Assembly (NCBI GenBank): GCA_030587435.1
Contig: JAUQZC010000151.1
Coordinates: forward strand, 1 to 7,993
Source of the DNA: Candidatus Baldrarchaeota archaeon
GTDB taxonomy: Archaea > Asgardarchaeota > Baldrarchaeia > Baldrarchaeales > DXJG01
Direction: 5' to 3'
DNA length: 7,993 nucleotides
Within the stretch, counting starts at the first letter, position 1, and every line of letters starts with the position of its first letter. Both the position numbers and the translations under genes were made by a program. This document shows positions 1 to 5,384 of the stretch, one piece after another. The notes under the pieces were generated by a model that made no database searches, had not been told where the DNA came from, and saw nothing but the letters and a program-made list of their open reading frames with translations.

Positions 1-1
1 C

Positions 2-130
2 TTTGATGCAATCATATTTGCGACAGCGATTGTACGAGATATGTTACTGGCAACAGAGGATAGTGATGCCAAAAAATTTGTACCAAACGATAAAATACTA
101 AGTTGGAGAGATCTTAAAAACATGTTCTAG
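2..130 (+). CDS. PIN-domain protein, C-terminal fragment (5' end outside window)
   Basis: The last 42 codons of a gene entering from the left, ending in TAG. The fragment begins FDAIIFATAIV and continues LLATEDSD, which matches the C-terminal half of PIN nuclease domains. There a conserved Asp lies in a 'DAxxxATA' helix, and a second acidic patch follows the next strand in a 'T-x-D' motif (here TED). PIN proteins are Mg2+/Mn2+-dependent RNases; many archaeal ones are VapC toxins, others are housekeeping RNA-processing enzymes. Both C-terminal acidic positions are present, so the visible part does not look broken. The N-terminal acids cannot be seen, and neither can a partner antitoxin gene, so toxin versus processing enzyme is undecided. 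It lies on the same strand as the beta-CASP nuclease 124 nt downstream, which appears to have its own promoter. Confidence 0.6.
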   Translation, partial: FDAIIFATAIVRDMLLATEDSDAKKFVPNDKILSWRDLKNMF

Positions 131-191
131 TAATATTAAACATTCATAGAATTTATCGAGGAGGATGCGTCGACTCAGATTTCATAACCAT

Positions 192-202
192 AAATTTAAA
201 AT
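192..202 (+). promoter_or_regulatory. TATA-like element of the beta-CASP gene
   Basis: An AT-only stretch with core TTTAAAAT (195-202) in the 124-nt gap after the PIN gene. A start site about 25 nt downstream would fall near 222-228, leaving a leader of roughly 30 nt before the ATG at 255. The assignment rests on position and composition only. Confidence 0.4.
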
Positions 203-254
203 AAGGTTCACCTATCTGATGTAGGAAATCGCATAATACTAGAGTGACGATGCA

Positions 255-1541
255 ATGGCTGAAAAAAATAATGTCAAAGTCAAATTTTTAGGCGGCGCAA
301 GAAGAATAGGGTGTTCTGCTATTTTACTTCAGGCAAATGGAAAAAACATACTTTTAGACTATGGTGCCACACCAGGCGCCCATCTAGACTTTCCATTGCC
401 TGTACCATCAAAAGAAATAGATGCAATCATATTAACACATGCGCACATAGATCATAGCGGAGCAATACCTTTACTCTACACAGTTGCCAACCCGCCCTTA
501 ATAACGACTCCAGCAACTTTAGATCTAGCAGAACTACTAATATACGACATGATGAATGTTGCTAGAGACCCCCTTCCATTCGGAAGAAGAGAAGTTAAAA
601 GAATGAAGAAAAACAGCATACTACTTAACTACAAAGAAGAGTACAAGCTTGGAAAAAACATAAAGATAACACTTTTCAATGCTGGCCACATACCAGGTAG
701 CTCATCAGTTCTTCTGGAAATTAATGGCGTTAAAATATGGTATAGTGGAGATATTAATACTATAAGTACAAGACTCTTAGAGCCAGCAAACATGGATCTA
801 GAAGATGTTGACATAGTGTTTATCGAAAGTACCTACGCTTTAAAAGAACACCCGCCAAGAGAAGATCAGGAAAAAGCCTTTATTAAAGCTTTAAAGGAGA
901 CTATTGAGGACCAAGGAGTAGCCTTAGTTCCAGCGTTTTCTGTCGGAAGAAGCCAAGAAGTCCTCTGCATACTTGAACATTACGATTTCAAAGGAAGAAT
1001 ATTTCTAGACGGCATGGCTAGACGTGCAAGCAAAATACTCTTAGAATATCCAACATTCATAAAGGATTATGACCTTTTCGTGAGAGCGTTAAAAAGAGCT
1101 AGATGGATCGAAGATAACCATGATAGATTTAAAGCTGTATCCGAACCTGGAGTAATCGTAACACCTGCAGGTATGCTAGTTGGTGGAAGTGCACAATGGT
1201 ATCTAAAATATATTTATAAAGATGAAAACTGCGGACTTTTCTACGTTTCTTATCAAGTACCTGGCACACCGGGTCGTAGAATACTTGAAACAGGTAAAGT
1301 TAGAATTGGAAGAAAGGAGAAAAAGATGAGAGCAAGAGTAGGATATTTTGAACTATCAAGTCACAGCGGTAGAACACAACTTTTCGAGCTAATTGAAAAG
1401 TTTGACAGCGACACTGTTTTCTTCACTGTTCACGGAGAAGAAGAATCCACAATAAAATTTGCAGAAGAAATAAGAGACCGATACGGTTATACAGCTTTCT
1501 CACCAAGCGTAGGAGAAACTTTCTTTCAATTTCCCTTCTAG
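255..1541 (+). CDS. Archaeal beta-CASP metallo-beta-lactamase ribonuclease (aCPSF2-like)
   Basis: Predicted zinc-dependent RNase of the CPSF73/RNase J superfamily, acting in RNA 3'-end processing or decay in the cytoplasm. All hallmark motifs are visible in 428 residues. Motif 2 is HAHIDH (62-67), motif 3 is the His of AGHIPG (H145), and motif 4 is the Asp of SGD (D166). The beta-CASP motifs are A, Glu in ESTY (E191); B, His in SSHSG (H370); and C, His in VHGEE (H393). The length and the absence of N-terminal KH domains exclude aCPSF1. The LTHAHIDHSG form and a His at motif C favour the CPSF2 group over archaeal RNase J. The ATG at 255 is the only sensible start, because an in-frame TAG lies at 240-242 and no alternative start lies between. 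The only ribosome-site candidate is a weak GAGTGA (242-247). No catalytic residue is missing, so the enzyme should be active. The subfamily call is by motif, not alignment. Confidence 0.9.
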   Translation: MAEKNNVKVKFLGGARRIGCSAILLQANGKNILLDYGATPGAHLDFPLPVPSKEIDAIILTHAHIDHSGAIPLLYTVANPPLITTPATLDLAELLIYDMMNVARDPLPFGRREVKRMKKNSILLNYKEEYKLGKNIKITLFNAGHIPGSSSVLLEINGVKIWYSGDINTISTRLLEPANMDLEDVDIVFIESTYALKEHPPREDQEKAFIKALKETIEDQGVALVPAFSVGRSQEVLCILEHYDFKGRIFLDGMARRASKILLEYPTFIKDYDLFVRALKRARWIEDNHDRFKAVSEPGVIVTPAGMLVGGSAQWYLKYIYKDENCGLFYVSYQVPGTPGRRILETGKVRIGRKEKKMRARVGYFELSSHSGRTQLFELIEKFDSDTVFFTVHGEEESTIKFAEEIRDRYGYTAFSPSVGETFFQFPF

Positions 1542-1596
1542 CCAGCAACTACTGACCAGACTAGGATTTGAACCTTTTCTCAAAACCATTTATCAC

Positions 1597-1609
1597 TTTT
1601 ATATTTAAA
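1597..1609 (+). promoter_or_regulatory. TATA box of the agmatinase gene
   Basis: TTTTATATTTAAA in the gap after the beta-CASP gene. With the usual 25-27 nt spacing, transcription would begin near 1626-1632. That is downstream of the GTG at 1620 and about 40 nt before the TTG at 1668, which supports the TTG as the true start. Confidence 0.5.
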
Positions 1610-1652
1610 CGTAAATATCGTGGCCAACTGTTTCAACAGACAACCGTTAAGT

Positions 1653-1659
1653 AAGGAGG
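1653..1659 (+). promoter_or_regulatory. Shine-Dalgarno that decides the agmatinase start
   Basis: A perfect AAGGAGG followed by 8 nt and then TTG at 1668, in the reading frame of the ureohydrolase. The upstream in-frame GTG at 1620 has no ribosome-binding sequence. This is the main reason for the shorter gene model. Confidence 0.65.
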
Positions 1660-1667
1660 AACTTCTA

Positions 1668-2573
1668 TTGTATACATTTTTGGGGTTTCCTAAAGTTGCA
1701 ATCGATGAAATAAAGGAGCTTGACGCTGTAATTTTTGGAATCCCCTTCGATGATCTAAGTACATATCGTAAAGGCCCGAAATACGCGCCTAAAGCTATTA
1801 GAAAAGCTTCAGAATGCTATGATCCATATGTGCCAGACTTAGATTTTGACTTTTCAAATTTTAATATTGCAGATCTAGGTGATGTTAAACTAGGTTCAAA
1901 TGATCCTTTAGAAAACTTATCTAAAATCGAAGATTTTGCAAACTTTATTTGTAGGGAAAGAGTTAGATTCGCTGTTTTCGGTGGAGATCACTCAGTAACA
2001 TTGCCAATAGCTAAAGCTTTAAGTAAGAACTTTAAAAAAGTAGGCTTAATTTGGATAGACGCACATTTAGATTTTTGGGAAGAGTACCCCGAAGGAATAA
2101 AAATATCTCACGCCACAGTCTTAAAAAGAATCTTAGAAACCACAAATATCTCAGCTAAAAACGTTATAAACCTAGGCTTTAGAGCTTACGGGTCCGCACC
2201 CTACGAAAAAAGAGACGCAGAAAAATACGGAATAAAAATTATCTCCACAAAAAACCTACTCAAAAAAGAGACATTAAGACAAATTGATACAATAGTTAAA
2301 GAAATATCAGAAAACGTGGAAGCTTTACATGTTAGCATTGATATGGACGTACTAGACCCGGCTTTTGCTCCCGGGGTAACCAACCCTGAACCCGGTGGAA
2401 TATCAACACGAGATCTACTAAACATCCTTGAAATAATTGGTCGATACAACTTCTCTTTTGATGTAGTTGAACTGGCTCCTCCATATGATATTTCTGAAAT
2501 AACTGCTCACGCCGCTACTGTAATAACTATTCAAGCGTTAGGCTTAATGCTAAGCTCAAAACTTAACAAATAA
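1668..2573 (+). CDS. speB: Agmatinase-type ureohydrolase (arginase/agmatinase family)
   Basis: Binuclear manganese hydrolase that probably releases urea from agmatine to give putrescine in polyamine synthesis. Numbered from the TTG start (301 residues), the metal ligands are H108 in GGDHS, D131/H133/D135 in IDAHLD and D225/D227 in SIDMDVLDP. The family segments GIPFD (24-28), KISHAT (145-150) and VVELAPPYD near the end are also present. Ligands and length are complete, so it should be active. An in-frame GTG at 1620 would add 16 residues, but the TATA position, the SD at 1653-1659 and the N-terminus expected from archaeal agmatinases all favour TTG. Agmatinase is the commonest archaeal member, but arginase, guanidinobutyrase, or the N1-aminopropylagmatine ureohydrolase of some thermophiles cannot be excluded by motif. 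No other polyamine gene is in the window. It converges with the flavoprotein gene, leaving 32 nt between stops. Confidence 0.88.
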   Translation: MYTFLGFPKVAIDEIKELDAVIFGIPFDDLSTYRKGPKYAPKAIRKASECYDPYVPDLDFDFSNFNIADLGDVKLGSNDPLENLSKIEDFANFICRERVRFAVFGGDHSVTLPIAKALSKNFKKVGLIWIDAHLDFWEEYPEGIKISHATVLKRILETTNISAKNVINLGFRAYGSAPYEKRDAEKYGIKIISTKNLLKKETLRQIDTIVKEISENVEALHVSIDMDVLDPAFAPGVTNPEPGGISTRDLLNILEIIGRYNFSFDVVELAPPYDISEITAHAATVITIQALGLMLSSKLNK

Positions 2574-2605
2574 ACACCAAAACGGAACATTGTACTGAAA
2601 TATCT

Positions 2606-3187
2606 TTAAACCTCATTTTTGCGGGAAGTCTTCTGTCTTACTTTACTCATAAGTTCATACATTCTATCTACAAGCCTAGTGCACCATTTAAAAGCCTCTA
2701 CATCACTTTTAATATCGCCTTTCTCATAAGCAAATCCAGTAACTCCTCTCATTCCAAGAATCATCTCGTGTTTAAGCATAAAGGCGTGGATAGCAGCTAA
2801 TGCCAATTCCGCGCCGTAACCTCTGCCAACAACTATACTGCCCCCAACTATATCCCTAAGCTTGCCTCTCAGACACCAAGTTCGATCTATAAAAATCTTA
2901 ACGCATGCCGAAACATTGTTAAAATAAACCGGAGAAGCAACAACTAGCCCATCAACTGACAAAAGCCTAGGAATAATAATCCTCGTCATATCGTCATCTA
3001 TTGAGCAAAAGCCTCTGTTATTAACGCAACTTCTACAAGAAATACAAGGCTTTATATCTAGGTCACATAAACAGAGAACCTCAACATTGACTCCCTTATG
3101 CTTAAATTTATCTGCTACATACCTAGCTAAAATCTCCGTGTTACCATTTTTACGAGAACTCCCATATACACAAAGAACGCTAAACAA
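2606..3187 (-). CDS. Iron-sulfur flavoprotein (Isf-type, NADPH-dependent FMN reductase fold)
   Basis: A 193-residue flavodoxin-fold protein. The N-terminus has the FMN-phosphate loop YGSSRKNGNTE (8-18). It is followed by a compact cysteine motif, C48-x2-C51-x2-C54-x6-C61, typical of the [4Fe-4S]-binding Isf family, and then the flavin-contacting ASPVYFNNVSA segment (84-94). Isf proteins of methanogens and relatives pass electrons between ferredoxin-like donors and acceptors such as O2 or H2O2; the partner here is unknown. The last twelve residues are basic and probably disordered. The start is TTG, 8 nt after an SD-like GGGGGTG (minus strand), and the protein begins directly with the first beta strand, as expected. 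It is divergent from the TauE/SafE transporter across a 351-nt gap and convergent with the agmatinase. Confidence 0.87.
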   Translation of the reverse strand: MFSVLCVYGSSRKNGNTEILARYVADKFKHKGVNVEVLCLCDLDIKPCISCRSCVNNRGFCSIDDDMTRIIIPRLLSVDGLVVASPVYFNNVSACVKIFIDRTWCLRGKLRDIVGGSIVVGRGYGAELALAAIHAFMLKHEMILGMRGVTGFAYEKGDIKSDVEAFKWCTRLVDRMYELMSKVRQKTSRKNEV

Positions 3188-3195
3188 TGAGGATA

Positions 3196-3202
3196 CACCC
3201 CC
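3196..3202 (-). promoter_or_regulatory. Shine-Dalgarno supporting the TTG start of the Fe-S flavoprotein
   Basis: On the minus strand this reads GGGGGTG, one mismatch from GGAGGTG, and sits 8 nt before the TTG at 3187-3185. No ATG or GTG start gives a better N-terminus. Confidence 0.55.
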
Positions 3203-3236
3203 AGAAGCTTAACTCAATTTTAACCAGCTACTAAAA

Positions 3237-3245
3237 GTTTTAAAT
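3237..3245 (-). promoter_or_regulatory. TATA-like element for the Fe-S flavoprotein
   Basis: The minus strand reads ATTTAAAAC. Transcription would begin near 3214, giving a leader of about 27 nt that contains the SD. Composition-based and tentative. Confidence 0.35.
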
Positions 3246-3282
3246 GTTAACATAAACTTTGGCAAAGTAAAGAATCTAAGAT

Positions 3283-3296
3283 TTTCTATTTAGAAA
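3283..3296. repeat. Inverted repeat TTTCTA-TT-TAGAAA
   Basis: Two perfect 6-bp arms around a 2-nt centre, in the intergenic region. The half-site TAGAAA recurs at the 4472-4490 inverted repeat and near 4551. It is a candidate protein-binding site, but such short AT-rich palindromes also arise by chance. Confidence 0.3.
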
Positions 3297-3433
3297 GAGA
3301 AGATTTAATTAGGTTAACAAAGTGATAAAGTAAAATTTAATAAGAAGATGCTCAATAAACTCTAAAACTTGCTTTTACAGGGGCTTTGCCCTAGTTTACT
3401 GAACCAATGAACTTTCAGTTGTTTCAATTCTTA

Positions 3434-3448
3434 GTTACAAATTGTAAC
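3434..3448. promoter_or_regulatory. Palindrome GTTACAA-a-TTGTAAC upstream of the transporter (candidate operator)
   Basis: A perfect 7-bp inverted repeat with a single central base, 15 bp in all, 90 nt before the transporter ATG. A one-base loop cannot form a normal RNA hairpin, so a dimeric DNA-binding protein is the more natural reading. The Lrp/AsnC regulator encoded just past the transporter is one possible binder, by inference from proximity and from the 13-15 bp sites typical of that family. Confidence 0.4.
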
Positions 3449-3525
3449 CAAAAACTTATTAAAAGGTTAAAATTTTCATATTGAGAAAAAACACCCTTAG
3501 CCACCAACAACTGATCGATGAAAAT

Positions 3526-3533
3526 GGGAGGTG
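3526..3533 (+). promoter_or_regulatory. Strong Shine-Dalgarno of the TauE/SafE gene
   Basis: GGGAGGTG lies 5 nt before the ATG at 3539, close to a perfect match to the 16S rRNA 3' end. An in-frame TAG at 3536-3538 excludes any upstream start. Confidence 0.75.
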
Positions 3534-3538
3534 AATAG

Positions 3539-4372
3539 ATGCCAATAGGTTCTTTAAATCCGCTAGACATCCTTATTCTTATAATTGTGGGAATACTTGC
3601 AGGTACATTTGGTGGACTTATTGGAACTGGTGGATGTAGCATAATGCTCCCAATTTTAAACTTCTACCTTGGATATCCAACTGCCCTTGCCATAGGAACA
3701 ACACTTTTTGCTGTAATGTTTACGACGGCCTCAGGAGCATATGGCCATTTAAAAATTAGAAACTTAGATGTTAAAACAACAATCTATATGGGCACTGGCG
3801 GAAGCATAGGAGTAGTTGTAGGTTCAATAATCTTCAATTTAATTAAGTCCAAAATAGCTATTTTAGACTTAATTCTCGGGCTCGTATTTATCTTGCCTTC
3901 GCTTCGTATGATATATGAAGGAGTTTTACGAAAAGGTCCCGCCAAGGCTAAAAAGGAATGGCTCGGAGGGGAAATTCCAGGAAACGTGGTGTTTAAAGTA
4001 ATCTTTGGTTTCATCATAGGAATAACTACAGGACTTGTCGGGCTTGGAGGTGGCTACGCACTAGTACCGGGAATGATCTACCTTTTTGGAGCTCCTGTCC
4101 ACGTTACGATGGGAACTTCACTTGCTACAATGATTCCAATGACAATAATAGGAAGCATTTTCAAAGTAATGGGTGGAGATGTAATAATACTTGCAGGTAT
4201 TACCTTAGGGATCGGAACAACTGTAGGCGCCCAGATAGGTGCAAGGTTAATTAAACGAGTTAGCCCCTATGGTTTAAAAATAATCTTCGGCGCGTATTTC
4301 CTCTACGTTTCACTAAAATACTTAAACATATATTTAACGATGGTCCTTGGATGGCCGAAAATAATACCTTAA
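3539..4372 (+). CDS. TauE/SafE family membrane transporter (putative sulfite/organosulfonate exporter)
   Basis: A 277-residue integral membrane protein with about eight hydrophobic segments, roughly at 10-28, 34-66 (two), 82-101, 107-126, 150-178, 188-208, 214-232 and 244-264. It shows the internal duplication typical of the family: GLIGTGGCSIMLP (26-38) corresponds to GLVGLGGGYALVP (165-177), and each is followed by a G-T-[TS] helix (AIGTTLF at 51-57, TMGTSLA at 190-196). A basic, proline-containing linker (131-148) joins the halves. Family members export sulfite, sulfoacetate or related anions, or take up sulfur compounds; the substrate here cannot be read from sequence. The start is fixed by a strong SD and an upstream stop. 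A cysteine-rich Lrp-type regulator lies downstream and an Fe-S flavoprotein is divergent upstream, so a sulfur or redox link is plausible but unproven. A T-rich CCTTTTTATAT directly after the stop could end transcription. Confidence 0.88.
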   Translation: MPIGSLNPLDILILIIVGILAGTFGGLIGTGGCSIMLPILNFYLGYPTALAIGTTLFAVMFTTASGAYGHLKIRNLDVKTTIYMGTGGSIGVVVGSIIFNLIKSKIAILDLILGLVFILPSLRMIYEGVLRKGPAKAKKEWLGGEIPGNVVFKVIFGFIIGITTGLVGLGGGYALVPGMIYLFGAPVHVTMGTSLATMIPMTIIGSIFKVMGGDVIILAGITLGIGTTVGAQIGARLIKRVSPYGLKIIFGAYFLYVSLKYLNIYLTMVLGWPKIIP

Positions 4373-4471
4373 ACCTTTTTATATCTCTGACAGTAATACG
4401 TAGCACCTCAATACCTGCTAACACTCTTCTATATGTGAAAGCGTAAAAATGAGCAGTACACGTCACATGAT

Positions 4472-4490
4472 TTAGAAACAAATTTTCTAA
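4472..4490. repeat. Inverted repeat TTAGAAA-caaat-TTTCTAA in the transporter-regulator gap
   Basis: Perfect 7-bp arms with a 5-nt centre, about 80 nt before the TATA box proposed for the Lrp-type gene. It shares the half-site TAGAAA with the repeat at 3283-3296. A smaller palindrome with the same core, AGAA-a-TTCT (4552-4560), lies just upstream of that TATA box. This arrangement would suit autoregulation by the adjacent regulator; as RNA it could also form a weak hairpin after the transporter gene. Confidence 0.35.
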
Positions 4491-4567
4491 GGTAAATATT
4501 TGCCAAATCTTGGAATGTAGCAGCATGATGGGTATCTTTAAGAGGTAGTCTAGAAATTCTCGAGCAC

Positions 4568-4574
4568 GTATAAC
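4568..4574 (+). promoter_or_regulatory. TATA-like element of the Lrp-type regulator
   Basis: GTATAAC, which would place the transcript start near 4597 and give a leader of about 38 nt before the ATG at 4635. Weak sequence evidence; the position is reasonable. Confidence 0.35.
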
Positions 4575-4634
4575 AGCAGATTAATAGATGTGATGCTTTA
4601 ATTGTTTCCTAAAACTTTACTGTTGGGATGCTGT

Positions 4635-5201
4635 ATGTTAGATGAAATTGATAAAAAACTCATTGAAATGCTTACAACCGACGGTAGAAGAAGTTTATCA
4701 GAGATGGGGAAAAAATTAGGTTTATCGCATGTTGCAATCAAGAAACGTTTAGATAAACTGTGCACGAAAAATATAATAAAGATAGTTCCTGCTATTAATT
4801 TCTCTCAGTTAAAGCTAAAGGCAGTAATGATATTAGCAGAGGTTCGTACCTCAGGTGATATAGACAACATATTTAAGAAGTATTCAAGCTGTCCTAGAAT
4901 GGTTCTACTATCAACTGCTATGGGAAGATTTAACCTTATTGCTATCATGGTTGGAGAGAATGACAGCACTATTGAAAGTATTTTAACAGTATGTTCTTTC
5001 AGAAGGGAAAAGGGAATCATGAAAAGCGAGATTCACTTAATAAACTCCATATCAATTCCAAAGTTTATACCCATAAAAATAATAGCAAAGAAAAGAGGAA
5101 CCATAGCACCGTGCGGAATGGACTGCAGTAACTGTAAAAGGTATCTACAAGGTCTATGTCTTGCCTGCCCTGCCACGGAAGTATACAGAGGGATACTTTG
5201 A
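4635..5201 (+). CDS. Lrp/AsnC-family transcriptional regulator with a C-terminal five-cysteine motif
   Basis: A DNA-binding regulator of 188 residues. The N-terminal MLDEIDKKLIEML with DGRRSLSEMGKKLGLSHVAIKKR (16-38) is the classic Lrp-type helix-turn-helix. Residues 60-140 fit the RAM/effector-binding domain. Beyond the usual end is an extra tail with C160-x3-C164-x2-C167-x7-C175-x2-C178 followed by PATEVYRG, a pattern suited to a zinc site or Fe-S cluster. Similar CG-x2-C-x2-C...GCP tails occur on some archaeal Lrp-like regulators, so this is a subgroup feature rather than a new fusion. The frame stays open upstream to a TTG at 4602, which would add 11 residues (MFPKTLLLGCC). The ATG at 4635 is preferred because Lrp proteins begin right at this point; its SD (GGGATG, 4625-4630) is weak. 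It is probably autoregulated like many Lrp proteins; candidate sites lie on both sides. The effector is unknown. Confidence 0.85.
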   Translation: MLDEIDKKLIEMLTTDGRRSLSEMGKKLGLSHVAIKKRLDKLCTKNIIKIVPAINFSQLKLKAVMILAEVRTSGDIDNIFKKYSSCPRMVLLSTAMGRFNLIAIMVGENDSTIESILTVCSFRREKGIMKSEIHLINSISIPKFIPIKIIAKKRGTIAPCGMDCSNCKRYLQGLCLACPATEVYRGIL

Positions 5202-5219
5202 ACTCTAAATTAAGCTTTT

Positions 5220-5237
5220 AGGTTAACAAACCTTTTT
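5220..5237 (+). terminator. Candidate terminator after the Lrp-type gene
   Basis: A small hairpin, AGGTT-aaca-AACCT, runs directly into a T-tract, 18 nt after the stop codon. T-rich runs suffice for archaeal termination. The same TTTTTATA also resembles a TATA box, so a promoter for an unannotated short transcript is an alternative reading. Confidence 0.4.
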
Positions 5238-5238
5238 A

Positions 5239-5257
5239 TAACTTAATAGTTAAGTTA
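5239..5257. promoter_or_regulatory. Palindrome TAACTTAA-tag-TTAAGTTA (candidate operator)
   Basis: Perfect 8-bp arms with a 3-nt centre, the longest clean palindrome found in the window. It begins one base after the TTTTTATA stretch, the position where archaeal repressors often block transcription factor or polymerase binding. No gene follows on the plus strand before the minus-strand longin-like gene, so its target is unclear. Confidence 0.4.
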
Positions 5258-5324
5258 CCGTTTTCCCTTTACATAACTTATACATTATTAGACCCTAAAA
5301 GAGAAAGAGGGCTGATGCCTTAAC

Positions 5325-5340
5325 AAAAGAAAAATAAAAA
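5325..5340 (-). terminator. Poly-T terminator of the longin-like gene
   Basis: Reads TTTTTATTTTTCTTTT on the minus strand, 45-60 nt past the stop of the longin-like gene. This is the standard oligo-T type of archaeal terminator, with no hairpin required. Confidence 0.5.
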
Positions 5341-5384
5341 GTCTAACCTCAACCTCTAAGATGGTACAGCTTTCTAACGATATT

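Larger units (their letters stand above)
3188..3538. other. Gene-free divergent regulatory region with several inverted repeats
   Basis: This 351-nt AT-rich stretch separates the minus-strand flavoprotein from the plus-strand transporter. No convincing ORF is present; the longest plus-strand one noted is a 25-codon ATG ORF at 3407-3484 with no SD. It holds the flavoprotein promoter, inverted repeats at 3283-3296 and 3434-3448, and a copy of TTAGGTTAACAAA (3309-3321) that recurs at 5218-5230. It also holds a nested fold: TAAACT (3356-3361) can pair with AGTTTA (3393-3398) around a GGGC-TTT-GCCC hairpin (3381-3391), the only GC-rich spot in the region. The TATA box of the transporter is not obvious. 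A small RNA or a long regulated leader is possible but not shown. Confidence 0.6.

Noticed and set aside
165..224. Tiny 19-codon ATG ORF preceded by GAGGAGG (158-164)
   Set aside because: The SD-like sequence touches the ATG with no spacer, and the ORF is not recognisable and ends before the real gene.
1560..1576. GGTTCAAATCC on the minus strand (1563-1573), identical to a tRNA T-loop consensus
   Set aside because: Only about three stem pairs are possible, no acceptor, D-arm or anticodon arm is found nearby, and the space upstream is AT-rich promoter and gene start. A chance match or an old tRNA end cannot be told apart.
3407..3484. 25-codon ATG ORF in the gap upstream of the transporter
   Set aside because: No SD, no family resemblance, and it covers the 3434-3448 palindrome, which better explains the sequence.
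3424..3642. Minus-strand 72-codon frame overlapping the transporter start
   Set aside because: It overlaps the strong SD and the well-supported first codons of the transporter in antisense; the sequence resembles no family.
4260..4526. Minus-strand 88-codon frame across the transporter end and following gap
   Set aside because: Half is antisense to the transporter C-terminus; composition is unlike a real protein and no SD was recognised.
4521..4531. C-box-like ATGATGG suggesting a C/D box sRNA
   Set aside because: The last base deviates from RUGAUGA and no CUGA D box was found at a suitable distance.
4602..4634. TTG start adding 11 residues to the Lrp-type regulator
   Set aside because: The extra residues (MFPKTLLLGCC) do not fit the family, whose members start at the following MLDEIDKK segment.
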